A DNA stretch of 64,000 nucleotides from Ruminococcus flavefaciens (GTDB lineage: Bacteria; Bacillota; Clostridia; Oscillospirales; Ruminococcaceae): NCBI GenBank assembly GCA_002371825.1, contig DFHF01000060.1:8463-72462 (forward strand), in the 5' to 3' direction. The notes under the pieces are model-generated. The model worked only from the letters and a program-made list of their open reading frames with translations, did not search any database and was not told the origin of the DNA. Made by a program: the position numbers and the translations under genes. Positions 27,391-34,896 of this stretch are shown here, piece by piece; position 1 is the stretch's first letter, and every line of letters starts with the position of its first letter.

Positions 27391-28661
27391 TTAAGTTCCT
27401 CCTCAGTATTCTCAGGCAGTTTCAGTATCATTTCAAACTGCGGTGTGAAGCTAAGCTGCATGGTCCCGCCTATGCTTTCGATACTCTTTCTGAGATTCAC
27501 AAGACCGCCGCACTCTTTCGCATGGGCAGAGGGCGGCCTGCCGTTATTGGTAAGTCTGATAGTATATCCCTCCGGAGTCTTCTCTGATGAGATATATGCG
27601 ATATCCCCTTCTGCATGACGAAATACATTGGTAATGTGTACAGTTAAAGCTGAATCCACAATTGGTATCAGCTTATCGCTCTCAGGGAGCTTACCTTTTA
27701 GTTCTATATTTATCCCAAGACTTTCAGCATTCTGCATAGTGACAAAATATGGATGCTGCCAGTTTTCACGCTCTTTATTTTTCAGCAGGGATATATTTCT
27801 GCGCCAGAGTGAAAGCATTTCCTGCCTGTCAACTCTGTCCGGAGAAATGAGATACTGTTTCGTCATGAGCAGTGTTTTTCCGAAGCTGTCATGGATATGT
27901 ATTTTTATCTGCAAGGTCTCCTTGTCCATAATGATGTACTGTATCGTGGAGTTAAGAGCCTTCAGACGTGCGTTGATATTTCCTGCCTTCTTTTGCTTTT
28001 CCTTCAGTTCGGCAGTCAGACGGTATTCCTCTGTGATGTCAAAAGCCATAAGCTCGTTTATGGTTTCACCGTCAAGCTGCTTCTCACTATGTGAAAAACT
28101 GTAGGCTGTACCATCCTCAAAACACACAACGGGAGTATCTCCGCCTTTTATGCTATTTGCTGCTTCACCTTTGGCTATCATTTTCCAGAAACCCTCAGCA
28201 TCAGATATATTGACGCCTGTCAGCCTGCGGGCTATGCTGTCCATTTTCAGGTTCACCAGCTTTGTCAGACCGCCGTTCCAGTAAAAGCATATCCCCACAG
28301 GCAGCTGATCCATACACTCTTTTATGGACGTAAGGTCAATATTTTGATTTTTCTTTTTTATGGAGCTTATAAGCTCATAAACAGCGGATATGGTCAGTAC
28401 AGTATTTATCAGAAATACTGCGGCCGCAGGCAGCTCGGCCCAAAAGCCTCTTCTTATCCTTGTCTGATAGAGAAAGAACTGGATAAGTAAAAATGTAATA
28501 ACTGTTTCCGATAACAGAAGTATTATCCGGCACAGCTTTTTATCCAGAATAAGATGCAGAATGATGTCAAGGAAAAATACGCACTCTATAAGAAACATCC
28601 ACAGGATCATTACACTTCTTATGCTTTCACAAAGGGATATAAAGCTATTCAGCGTCTTCAC
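27372..28661 (-). CDS. Membrane sensor histidine kinase (NarX/DesK type)
   Basis: 429 residues. Three or four membrane helices lie in the first 105 residues, then a PAS-like middle (about 115-215), a short coiled coil, and a HisKA_3-type kinase core: HIHDSFGKTLL (H box), HITNVFRHAEG (N box) and GGLVNLRKSIESIGG (G box). It should phosphorylate the adjacent regulator. The start is a GTG at 28661 without a well-spaced ribosome site. It overlaps the upstream sensor gene by 17 bases, so it may be read by coupled translation, and the exact start is uncertain. Confidence 0.85.
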   Translation of the reverse strand: MKTLNSFISLCESIRSVMILWMFLIECVFFLDIILHLILDKKLCRIILLLSETVITFLLIQFFLYQTRIRRGFWAELPAAAVFLINTVLTISAVYELISSIKKKNQNIDLTSIKECMDQLPVGICFYWNGGLTKLVNLKMDSIARRLTGVNISDAEGFWKMIAKGEAANSIKGGDTPVVCFEDGTAYSFSHSEKQLDGETINELMAFDITEEYRLTAELKEKQKKAGNINARLKALNSTIQYIIMDKETLQIKIHIHDSFGKTLLMTKQYLISPDRVDRQEMLSLWRRNISLLKNKERENWQHPYFVTMQNAESLGINIELKGKLPESDKLIPIVDSALTVHITNVFRHAEGDIAYISSEKTPEGYTIRLTNNGRPPSAHAKECGGLVNLRKSIESIGGTMQLSFTPQFEMILKLPENTEEELKWHIDY

Positions 28662-30246
28662 CCCCTATGGAAAGGATATAATACCTGATATCGTCCTCCG
28701 CAGATGAAGTGAGTTTCAGACCGGCAGAATGGAGGATGATATTTTCAGGAACTGAGTCCGCAGCATCTGTTTCAATGGACAAAAGAACATTCTCCGAGGG
28801 CATTATCATTATTGAACAGGCGCTTATCGTTTCAAGAGCCGACTCTATAACAGCTTCAAATACATCATATGCTGCTATGATCTGAGCGGCAGGCAGTGAT
28901 CTTTCAGCGCCTTGCATCAGCTCACTCTCTATACCGAGAAACTCCATAAACTCAAAGCTCTCATTTATAGAAAGATACAGTTCATTTGTAGAGATATCAG
29001 GGCAGTTGTCTGCGATCAGCATAAGATTTGAGCAGCGCTTGACATATGTCCCAAGAAGCAGACAGAACTTCATCCTGAGATCGAATTCATCTGTCTCGTT
29101 CAGTGCCTCATCTATTTCCAGAAGCTGTGAATAGGTATGCTTTGTAATGTTATCATATAACCTGTTCTGAGTTTCGTATCTTGCCTTTTCGGCAGCAACA
29201 CGGTTTTCCTCGTCGATCAGATCATTTTCTGCCTCTATCTGTTCGGTAGCTTCTTCAAGGGCACTGTTGATACGATTTATAGCTGATACATCTTCGCTCC
29301 ATGTTACGCTTCCGCCTTTTATTTTGCAGTTCTTGATCATATAGTCTTCTTTGTCTGTGGTATCAGAGTATTCACCTGAGCGGAAGACCTCTTCACCCTC
29401 TGTATTCTTCAGCACAGCGTTGATGCCGGAACGTTCAAAAAGAGCGTTGTAGCCCGTGTTGGATGGGATAAGTCCTATTTTTATACAGCCCTCCCAAAGT
29501 CCTATGAAAAGAACCACATATGCTTCCTGAATGTTATACAGCTTGATGCCGGATATGACAGGCGACTCCCCGCAGGCAACGTAAATTATCAGAAATATTA
29601 TGCCGATAGATGAATAAATCACAGGTATGTACCAGTATTGACGGCACTGGGATAATCTGCACCGTTTTATAAGAAGAATGTAAGAGCTCAATGTTATAGC
29701 AAAGGCCCATGTTAATATCACATAATACAGCCAATTATACCTGGCAGGTGTGTTTATATCATTCTCATCCACCAATCGCAGTACAAAGTGGTGAAGGTCA
29801 TTGGTGAGCGCTCCCAGAATAAGAAGTCCCGAGATCACCCATTCAGCTTTCAGGATAGGTGACATTTTCTCATTCTCGCCTTTCCCTACATTTGATGCCG
29901 CACTTAAACTCATCATTGGCATAGCTATGTACGGAAAATAGTAGAAATACCACAGATAACGGCTGATAAGGGGCGAATTTTTGAAAAGATCATATCTGCC
30001 GAAACGTATGGCAAACAATAAAAAAAGAGAAGCTGCTATAGCTATGATATTCCACCTTATTTTTTTATGAACAATGCGCCATGCAACCGTTGATGCCCAG
30101 GCAATGATAAAAAAGCAGTAAAGTATTGAGGACAAACCGGTAATATAGGAAGAGAAATGCAAAAAAATATTTGCAAGAACAATTATCAGAAAGGCTATGA
30201 TAAAAGCGATGGAGTACTTTCTCTCAAGCCTGCTCATATGAAGCAT
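28645..30246 (-). CDS. Multi-span membrane sensor with degenerate kinase-like C-terminus
   Basis: 533 residues; ATG 30246 has AGGAGG 7 bases upstream. The first 270 residues form about seven to eight membrane helices, similar in layout to the 7TM N-terminal domains of some clostridial histidine kinases. A short PAS-like stretch and a Glu-rich coiled coil (about 335-370) follow. The tail (about 375-533) resembles a dimerisation helix (KHTYSQLLEIDEAL) plus an ATPase-like N-box region (AAYDVFEAVIESALE), but the glycine-rich ATP lid is missing. It is probably a signal receptor that works through the true kinase encoded next, not an active kinase itself. First gene of the operon. Confidence 0.7.
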   Translation of the reverse strand: MLHMSRLERKYSIAFIIAFLIIVLANIFLHFSSYITGLSSILYCFFIIAWASTVAWRIVHKKIRWNIIAIAASLFLLFAIRFGRYDLFKNSPLISRYLWYFYYFPYIAMPMMSLSAASNVGKGENEKMSPILKAEWVISGLLILGALTNDLHHFVLRLVDENDINTPARYNWLYYVILTWAFAITLSSYILLIKRCRLSQCRQYWYIPVIYSSIGIIFLIIYVACGESPVISGIKLYNIQEAYVVLFIGLWEGCIKIGLIPSNTGYNALFERSGINAVLKNTEGEEVFRSGEYSDTTDKEDYMIKNCKIKGGSVTWSEDVSAINRINSALEEATEQIEAENDLIDEENRVAAEKARYETQNRLYDNITKHTYSQLLEIDEALNETDEFDLRMKFCLLLGTYVKRCSNLMLIADNCPDISTNELYLSINESFEFMEFLGIESELMQGAERSLPAAQIIAAYDVFEAVIESALETISACSIMIMPSENVLLSIETDAADSVPENIILHSAGLKLTSSAEDDIRYYILSIGGEDAE

Positions 30247-30274
30247 AGGCTATCCTCCTTGCTGTTTTTGTTTT

Positions 30275-30303
30275 ATTTTATCATATAAAACGATCATAGT
30301 CAA
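30275..30303 (-). promoter_or_regulatory. Promoter of the three-gene signalling operon
   Basis: Minus strand TTGACT (30303-30298), 17-base spacer, TAAAAT (30280-30275). Confidence 0.82.
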
Positions 30304-30456
30304 TGCTGATCGAGCTGTTTATTCAACCGTTCCTGCTTCATAAAAAGCTATCGCCTGACTAACCCGATATATTCAGCTGTATTTCCTTTTCAGGCAAATG
30401 CTGTACCTGTATGCTTAACAGTCAGTCAGGTCATTTCAGATATCCTTAAACAGCAG

Positions 30457-30492
30457 AAAAGGAGACACTTCCCCTACAGGAAAAGTCTCCTT
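30457..30492 (-). terminator. Terminator of the HD-GYP gene
   Basis: 8-base-pair stem (30459-30466 with 30485-30492) with an 18-base loop; on the minus strand a short T run follows. It is about 20 bases after the stop. The remaining bases of 30304-30456 show nothing clear. Confidence 0.65.
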
Positions 30493-30512
30493 CATCATCA
30501 GTATTAAAAGGC

Positions 30513-31409
30513 TCAGGTGATGTCAAGCATCTTAGCTGTACACTTCATCACCTTTTCCTTAGGGATCTGTGCAAAGATCTCAACAAGCCCCTCGTCCAGC
30601 TGAGTTCCGGCTGCTTCCTTCATCATTTTTATAGCCTCTTCATGAGTATGGGGAGCTTTATAGGAGCGCCTCATGGTTATGGCTGAATAAGTATCAGCCA
30701 CGGCTATTATTCTCGAAGCCAGCGGTATTTCATCACCTTTCAGGCCGTAATAGCCTTTCCCGTCGATACGCTCATGGTGATACATTATCCACGGCATAAT
30801 GTGCTTGAAGGAACTAAGGGGCTCCAGTATCTGAACACCTATGGAAGGGTGTTTTTTCATTATATCCCACTCGCCGTCATCCAGCTTTGCAGGCTTGTTC
30901 AGAATATTCTCAGGTACTCCAAGCTTGCCTACATCGTGCATAAGAGCAGCATACTCAAGACTTACCTTGCTGATATCACGCTTTTTAGAATATGGTATAT
31001 ATTCAAACAGCAGCATAGTCAGATTCTGAACATGGCGGCTGTGTCCGTTGAGATTCGGGTCTCTTGCATCTATAACTCCGAAAAGTACCTCCGCAACATC
31101 TATGCTTCGCTCCTTGACTGTCCCTATTCCCCTGAGAATAATGGTTATCATTATCGCAACGAAAATGCTTCCTCCGAAGAGAATGCTCGCTATCATAAGA
31201 TCAGGATGTCCTGAAACTGCTACAAAAACATAGCCGAGGAAGAAAAAGATAAGCAGTGCCATTGCCATTTTTTTCCAGAATTTCAGCCGGTTTCCTCCTG
31301 AGGTCAGAACGTCACGCATACTCATGAGGCATTCACGATACTTTATAATATTCACTATCATCTGGAGAATACCGACAATTATCATACCATATATAAGTAT
31401 ACTCAACAT
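30513..31409 (-). CDS. Membrane-anchored HD-GYP phosphodiesterase
   Basis: 298 residues. An N-terminal helix and a further membrane pair (about 46-95) anchor a cytoplasmic HD-GYP domain (about 105-290) with HDVGKLGVP, HHERIDGKGYYG and ADTYSAIT motifs. Family members hydrolyse cyclic di-GMP or related cyclic dinucleotides. All metal-binding His/Asp residues visible in these motifs are kept, but the GYP signature reads GYY. AAAGGAGG sits just before ATG 31409. It has its own promoter and terminator, between the signalling operon and pta. No cyclase or cyclic-dinucleotide effector is visible in the window. Confidence 0.88.
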   Translation of the reverse strand: MLSILIYGMIIVGILQMIVNIIKYRECLMSMRDVLTSGGNRLKFWKKMAMALLIFFFLGYVFVAVSGHPDLMIASILFGGSIFVAIMITIILRGIGTVKERSIDVAEVLFGVIDARDPNLNGHSRHVQNLTMLLFEYIPYSKKRDISKVSLEYAALMHDVGKLGVPENILNKPAKLDDGEWDIMKKHPSIGVQILEPLSSFKHIMPWIMYHHERIDGKGYYGLKGDEIPLASRIIAVADTYSAITMRRSYKAPHTHEEAIKMMKEAAGTQLDEGLVEIFAQIPKEKVMKCTAKMLDIT

Positions 31410-31469
31410 TCCACCTCCTTTTCAAAGGGCTCCACCCCGACAATTATTCCATAAGAATATACCTATATC

Positions 31470-31498
31470 ATTATATCATATATACAAGGAGATTTCAA
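31470..31498 (-). promoter_or_regulatory. Promoter of the HD-GYP gene
   Basis: Minus strand TTGAAA (31498-31493), 17-base spacer, TATAAT (31475-31470). The rest of the 31410-31740 gap shows no gene or RNA. Confidence 0.85.
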
Positions 31499-31676
31499 GT
31501 AAAGGGATATAATTTCACAAATACGTCAAAACAGTGTCTTCGTGTACTCATCATGTGCTAATATTGCATAAACAATAACTGGTCATCCATGCAAAGCAGC
31601 TCTCATTAAATGGTCAGCCATTATTCTCTCCCCGATGCCCTCCCGCGCTGACTATCTGAAAAAATTTTCAGAGCTA

Positions 31677-31705
31677 TTGAAATATCTTCACGGGTGTGAT
31701 ATAAT
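31677..31705 (+). promoter_or_regulatory. Promoter of pta
   Basis: TTGAAA (31677-31682), 17-base spacer, TATAAT (31700-31705). Confidence 0.85.
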
Positions 31706-31740
31706 ATTACTATATTATTTTTACTCTGGAGGTATTTACA

Positions 31741-32757
31741 ATGGGAATGTTCGACAAACTCATCGCAAACTTAAAATCAAGCAAAAAGACTATCGTTTTC
31801 ACTGAGGGAAGCGATAACCGTATCCTTTCCGCTGCTGACAGACTCCTTAAGGAAGGTCTTATGGGAGTTATCCTCTGCGGAAATCCTGACGAAGTAAAGG
31901 CTGCTGCTGCAAACGGCGGTTTCAATATCGACGGTGCTGAGATCATCGATCCTGCAACATATCCTGAAATGGAGTCTCTCGTTGCTCAGATGGTTGAGCT
32001 CAGAAAGGGCAAGATGACTGAGGAAGAGTGCCGTGCTGCTCTCTCAAAGTCAAACTATTTCGGCACTATGCTCGTTAAGGCTGGCAAGGCTGACGCACTC
32101 CTTGGCGGTGCTACATACTCTACTGCTGATACAGTTCGTCCCGCTCTTCAGATCATCAAGACTAAGAAGGGCTCAAACCTTGTAAGCTCTTCATTCATCC
32201 TCTTCCGTGAGAAGGACGGTCAGGAAGAAAAGATCGCTATGGGTGACTGCGCTATCAACCTCGGATACACTGACAGACTCGACAAGGACGGCAATGTCGT
32301 TCTCAGCGCTGCAAGACAGCTTGCAGAGGTTGCTGTTGAGACTGCAAGAACTGCTGATTTCTTCGGTATCGATCCTAAGGTCGCTGTGCTCAGCTTCTCC
32401 ACATACGGCTCAGGCAAGGGCGGCACTGTTCAGCTCAGCCACGATGCTGTTATCGAAGCTCGTCAGCTCGATCCCAACCTCGTTATCGACGGTGAGTTCC
32501 AGTTTGACGCTGCTGTTTCCGCAGAAGTTGCTAAGACAAAGTGCCCTGATTCCAAGGTTGCAGGACAGGCTAACACATTTATCTTCCCCCTCATCGAGGC
32601 TGGTAATATCGGCTACAAGATCGCTCAGAGACTTGGCGGCTTCGAGGCTTACGGTCCTATCCTCCAGGGTCTGAACGCTCCTATCAATGACCTCTCAAGA
32701 GGCTGTACTGCTGACGAAGTTTACAAGATGGCTATCATCACTGCTGGTATGGCTTGA
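31741..32757 (+). CDS. pta: Phosphate acetyltransferase
   Basis: 338 residues, the length of the short clostridial Pta. It opens with the IVFTEGSDNRIL segment; the central LLGGATYSTADTVRPALQII and C-terminal QANTFIFPLIEAGNIGYK and GPILQGLNAPINDLSRG stretches are diagnostic. It interconverts acetyl-CoA and acetyl phosphate in the cytoplasm as the first step of acetate formation. GGAGG stands 8 bases before the ATG. The usual partner ackA is not adjacent; a terminator follows immediately, so pta is monocistronic here. Codon use is strongly biased, as in highly expressed genes. Confidence 0.95.
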   Translation: MGMFDKLIANLKSSKKTIVFTEGSDNRILSAADRLLKEGLMGVILCGNPDEVKAAAANGGFNIDGAEIIDPATYPEMESLVAQMVELRKGKMTEEECRAALSKSNYFGTMLVKAGKADALLGGATYSTADTVRPALQIIKTKKGSNLVSSSFILFREKDGQEEKIAMGDCAINLGYTDRLDKDGNVVLSAARQLAEVAVETARTADFFGIDPKVAVLSFSTYGSGKGGTVQLSHDAVIEARQLDPNLVIDGEFQFDAAVSAEVAKTKCPDSKVAGQANTFIFPLIEAGNIGYKIAQRLGGFEAYGPILQGLNAPINDLSRGCTADEVYKMAIITAGMA

Positions 32758-32781
32758 TCGTAAAAAAACGAAATATAAAAA

Positions 32782-32813
32782 GTCCGCTGGAATCTTCCGG
32801 CGGACATTTTTTT
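32782..32813 (+). terminator. Intrinsic terminator of pta
   Basis: 11-base stem with one G-T pair (32782-32792 with 32795-32805), then A and seven T. Confidence 0.92.
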
Positions 32814-32842
32814 GCCCGCTTCAAGATAAACTCAAAGCGGGC
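32814..32842. repeat. Second hairpin between pta and LRR gene B
   Basis: Perfect 8-base-pair stem (32814-32821 with 32835-32842). There is no T run on either side in the right place, so it is not a clear terminator. It may stabilise the 3' end of the LRR transcript. Confidence 0.5.
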
Positions 32843-32897
32843 AAAATACAGCGTATTAAATTTTAAATGCTGCAGCGTTTGTTAAAATGCAGGCAGA

Positions 32898-33797
32898 TTA
32901 CTTTATACCTAAGCGGCTCTTGAACTCGCTTACATAATTGCCTTTAACTGCATTCTTGAGATTAGAATTGCAGTTCTTGAATGCCGCAGTGCTGCTGTTT
33001 TTTGAAATACGACGATTATTATAAATGTAATTGATCTTTGTGCAATTAGCAAAAGCCTCAGACTGAATAGTAAGTTCAGCACCTGGTCCTGCAAAATTCA
33101 TTTCTGCGATATTAGTATTATTGAAAGCATTTGCTCCTATAGTTGTTGTTGTCGGAGCAATATATATCTTTGTAAGATTAGTATTCATAAATGCCTCATT
33201 ACCAATTGTTTCAAGGCTGCTGACAGGCTGACGATTTTCTACAGTATATGAAACCATTTCCATTCCAGAGTCCTTGAAAGCCTGATTGCCGATAGTTTTT
33301 AAGGTCTTAGGAAGCTTTATTTCCTTAAGCTTTGTACAACCCTGAAATGCATTAGCGCCGATCTCCTCAAGCTCTGAATATGTGGAAAAAGTAATCTTTG
33401 TAAGAGCTGCGCCCATACCATTCGGTGTTCCGTTCTTATCCTTGAAAGCGCCGTTGCCGATACGAATAACCTTATATTCAACATCGTTGATCTTAACCCT
33501 TGCAGGGATCTTTATGCGAGAATCTGCAACGTCGATCCTGTATACCTCAACTCCGCCGGGGCACTTCTTATAATCAACGTGAGCACCGGAATAAACACCA
33601 GTATCGTAAACACCGTTATAGTAGGAAAGGTTAGGGATAAAATCATCAGGGATATCTTCGCAAGAATTAGGGATATAGTAAGCTGAAGCTGTAATGCTTG
33701 TTGCGGCGGGAACATTAGCAAAAGATGCTACTGTGGGAACTGCGCACATAAATGATGCTGCTGCAGCTGCTACGATTGTTTTAACAGTTTTTTTCAT
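32898..33797 (-). CDS. Secreted BspA-like leucine-rich-repeat protein (copy B)
   Basis: 299 residues from ATG 33797 (AAAGGAG upstream); an in-frame ATG 72 bases earlier would put a charged tail before the signal peptide. The signal peptide (MKKTVKTIVAAAAASFMCAV) matches that of copy A in most positions. The body has about five LRR_5 repeats (for example LEEIGANAFQGCTKLKEI, TIGANAFNNTNIAEM), followed by a short NNRRISKNSSTAAFKNCNSN segment whose counterpart (NNRDISEDSETSAFDKC) is also in copy A. Likely a cell-surface binding protein. The two genes are recent-to-intermediate paralogues with the same regulatory layout. Confidence 0.82.
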   Translation of the reverse strand: MKKTVKTIVAAAAASFMCAVPTVASFANVPAATSITASAYYIPNSCEDIPDDFIPNLSYYNGVYDTGVYSGAHVDYKKCPGGVEVYRIDVADSRIKIPARVKINDVEYKVIRIGNGAFKDKNGTPNGMGAALTKITFSTYSELEEIGANAFQGCTKLKEIKLPKTLKTIGNQAFKDSGMEMVSYTVENRQPVSSLETIGNEAFMNTNLTKIYIAPTTTTIGANAFNNTNIAEMNFAGPGAELTIQSEAFANCTKINYIYNNRRISKNSSTAAFKNCNSNLKNAVKGNYVSEFKSRLGIK

Positions 33798-33987
33798 ATT
33801 CTTATCTCCTTTTGTTAATAAAATTATATTGCGTTTTTTAGAGCGAATAAATAGTACGATATTTTCCAATCAACACAGAGGCGCCTCTGTGTTGATCACG
33901 AGCGTAAAGCCTTCCGGACAGCTTCACGACGCTTCCATGATCGATAAGTCTTAGCTTACCTGATCCGATACCGCCGTTCGCTCTACA
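33798..33987 (-). promoter_or_regulatory. Structured 5' leader of LRR gene B
   Basis: Leader of about 190 bases with rich pairing. The 5' segment GAGCGAA (33983-33977) can pair with CGCTC (33904-33900) or with TTCGCTC (33847-33841). A hairpin GGTAAG-CTAAGA-CTTATC lies within it, and a perfect 28-base palindrome is at 33869-33896. The motif shared with copy A is at 33906-33924. Alternative pairings suggest a regulatory RNA. I cannot assign it to a known class. Confidence 0.55.
33869..33896. repeat. Perfect 28-base palindrome in the LRR-B leader
   Basis: Each half is 14 bases, centred on GGCGCC. As RNA it would be a very stable hairpin; as DNA it could be a dimeric-protein site. No T run follows it on the minus strand. 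Confidence 0.85.
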
Positions 33988-33993
33988 GTCAAT

Positions 33994-34022
33994 ATTTTAG
34001 CATAAACATCTGATAATGTCAA
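33994..34022 (-). promoter_or_regulatory. Promoter of LRR gene B
   Basis: Minus strand TTGACA (34022-34017), 17-base spacer, TAAAAT (33999-33994). Confidence 0.85.
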
Positions 34023-34266
34023 TACAGTTTTATTAATTTTGTGGTATTATGACATAAATCGAACAAAATTTCTTTTTAAAACTGTCGTTTTCACATTCAG
34101 ATTTTTTTGTTACACTCCATGAGTTCCAGCGAACTCGAAAAAAGTTCTTTTTAAGACTATATTGCATAAAAGTCTATTTTAAGCTGTAATTATATTGCTT
34201 TAAAAAACTTACTAAAAAAATCTGTCAGATAAAATAAGTAAAATAAATAAAATTTCTTTTTACAGC
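34023..34266. other. AT-rich intergenic stretch
   Basis: Very AT-rich, with one 6-base-pair hairpin (GAGTTC/GAACTC near 34121-34136). No gene or recognised RNA. Confidence 0.4.
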
Positions 34267-34295
34267 TTGAAAAATCTTTCCTGATATGGTATAAT
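34267..34295 (+). promoter_or_regulatory. Promoter of the tRNA-Arg gene
   Basis: TTGAAA (34267-34272), 17-base spacer, TATAAT (34290-34295). Confidence 0.82.
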
Positions 34296-34306
34296 ATATA
34301 TGTTAT

Positions 34307-34383
34307 GTCCCAATAGCTCAGTAGGATAGAGCGACTGCCTCCTAAGCAGTAGGCCGGAGGTTCGACTCCTCTTTGGGACGCCA
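34307..34383 (+). tRNA. trnR: tRNA-Arg (anticodon CCU)
   Basis: Cloverleaf with acceptor GTCCCAA/TTGGGAC, D arm AGCTC...GAGC, anticodon arm ACTGC-CTCCTAA-GCAGT with anticodon CCT, T arm CGGAGG-TTCGACT-CCTC-type, discriminator G and an encoded CCA. It reads the AGG codon. Confidence 0.95.
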
Positions 34384-34407
34384 TTCGGCAGACAGCCGTA
34401 CACATCT

Positions 34408-34438
34408 ATGCGTTCCGTGATCAGCGGGACGCATTTTT
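34408..34438 (+). terminator. Terminator of the tRNA-Arg gene
   Basis: 9-base stem (34408-34416 with 34426-34434) containing one wobble pair, followed by T5. Confidence 0.85.
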
Positions 34439-34512
34439 CTTTCTGTTGACCAGAATCTTTTCCATATTCCTCATATTCTCAGGCGGCTGATATATAGTCT
34501 CTAAAATGCAAG

Positions 34513-34551
34513 CAGGCAGATACCTCATCCGAAGTATCTGCCTGTTTTTTT
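34513..34551 (+). terminator. Strong plus-strand terminator with no visible gene before it
   Basis: Perfect 11-base-pair stem (34513-34523 with 34534-34544) followed by seven T. The tRNA has its own terminator upstream, so this may end an unrecognised small RNA or serve as a barrier against the convergent feo operon. The remaining bases of 34439-34673 show no gene. Confidence 0.8.
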
Positions 34552-34673
34552 ATAGCTTGCCGCTAAAGTTTAATTTGAAAGATCATATCATTCTGCTGCA
34601 CTGCCTTCAGACTTTAAAAGCTCATCAGCGCAGTTCAGAGCCAGAAAACAGTCTCTGCGGTCACAGACGGCTT

Positions 34674-34841
34674 TTATTTCTTTGCAGAAGGAGCTCCGCC
34701 GCTGTGGCATTTTCCATGCATTGCACAGTTCTGACAACCGTGTCCGCAGGATGACCGGCCAGCTTTTTTATCTCTTATAAGGGTGAAGATTATGAGTGCC
34801 ACAACTGCGATCAGAACGATCAGAACAAATATCCAGCCCAT
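34674..34841 (-). CDS. FeoB-associated Cys-rich small membrane protein
   Basis: 55 residues beginning MGWIFVLIVLIAVVALIIF, a single membrane helix, then a basic stretch and a short cytoplasmic tail with the cysteine cluster CGHGCQNCAMHGKC. This is the layout of the FeoB-associated Cys-rich membrane protein family, thought to help ferrous iron transport or handling. It starts 55 bases after the feoB stop on the same strand, so it is the last gene of the feo operon. The ribosome site (AAAGGAGTG) is well placed. Confidence 0.85.
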   Translation of the reverse strand: MGWIFVLIVLIAVVALIIFTLIRDKKAGRSSCGHGCQNCAMHGKCHSGGAPSAKK

Positions 34842-34896
34842 ATTTTAACACTCCTTTATAAAGCGCAAGCCCTCCTTAGGAGAGCCTGCATTTTAT

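Noticed and set aside
33891..33990. Plus-strand resemblance (CGTAAAGCC-TTCCGG) to part of the cyclic di-GMP-I (GEMM) riboswitch
   Set aside because: The first half of the aptamer (GGGCAAACC and its stem) is missing, no plus-strand gene follows except a tRNA with its own promoter, and the LRR promoter shows the region is transcribed from the minus strand.
34190..34405. Open frame of 71 codons on the minus strand across the tRNA
   Set aside because: It is the antisense of the tRNA-Arg gene and AT-rich flanks; no ribosome site.
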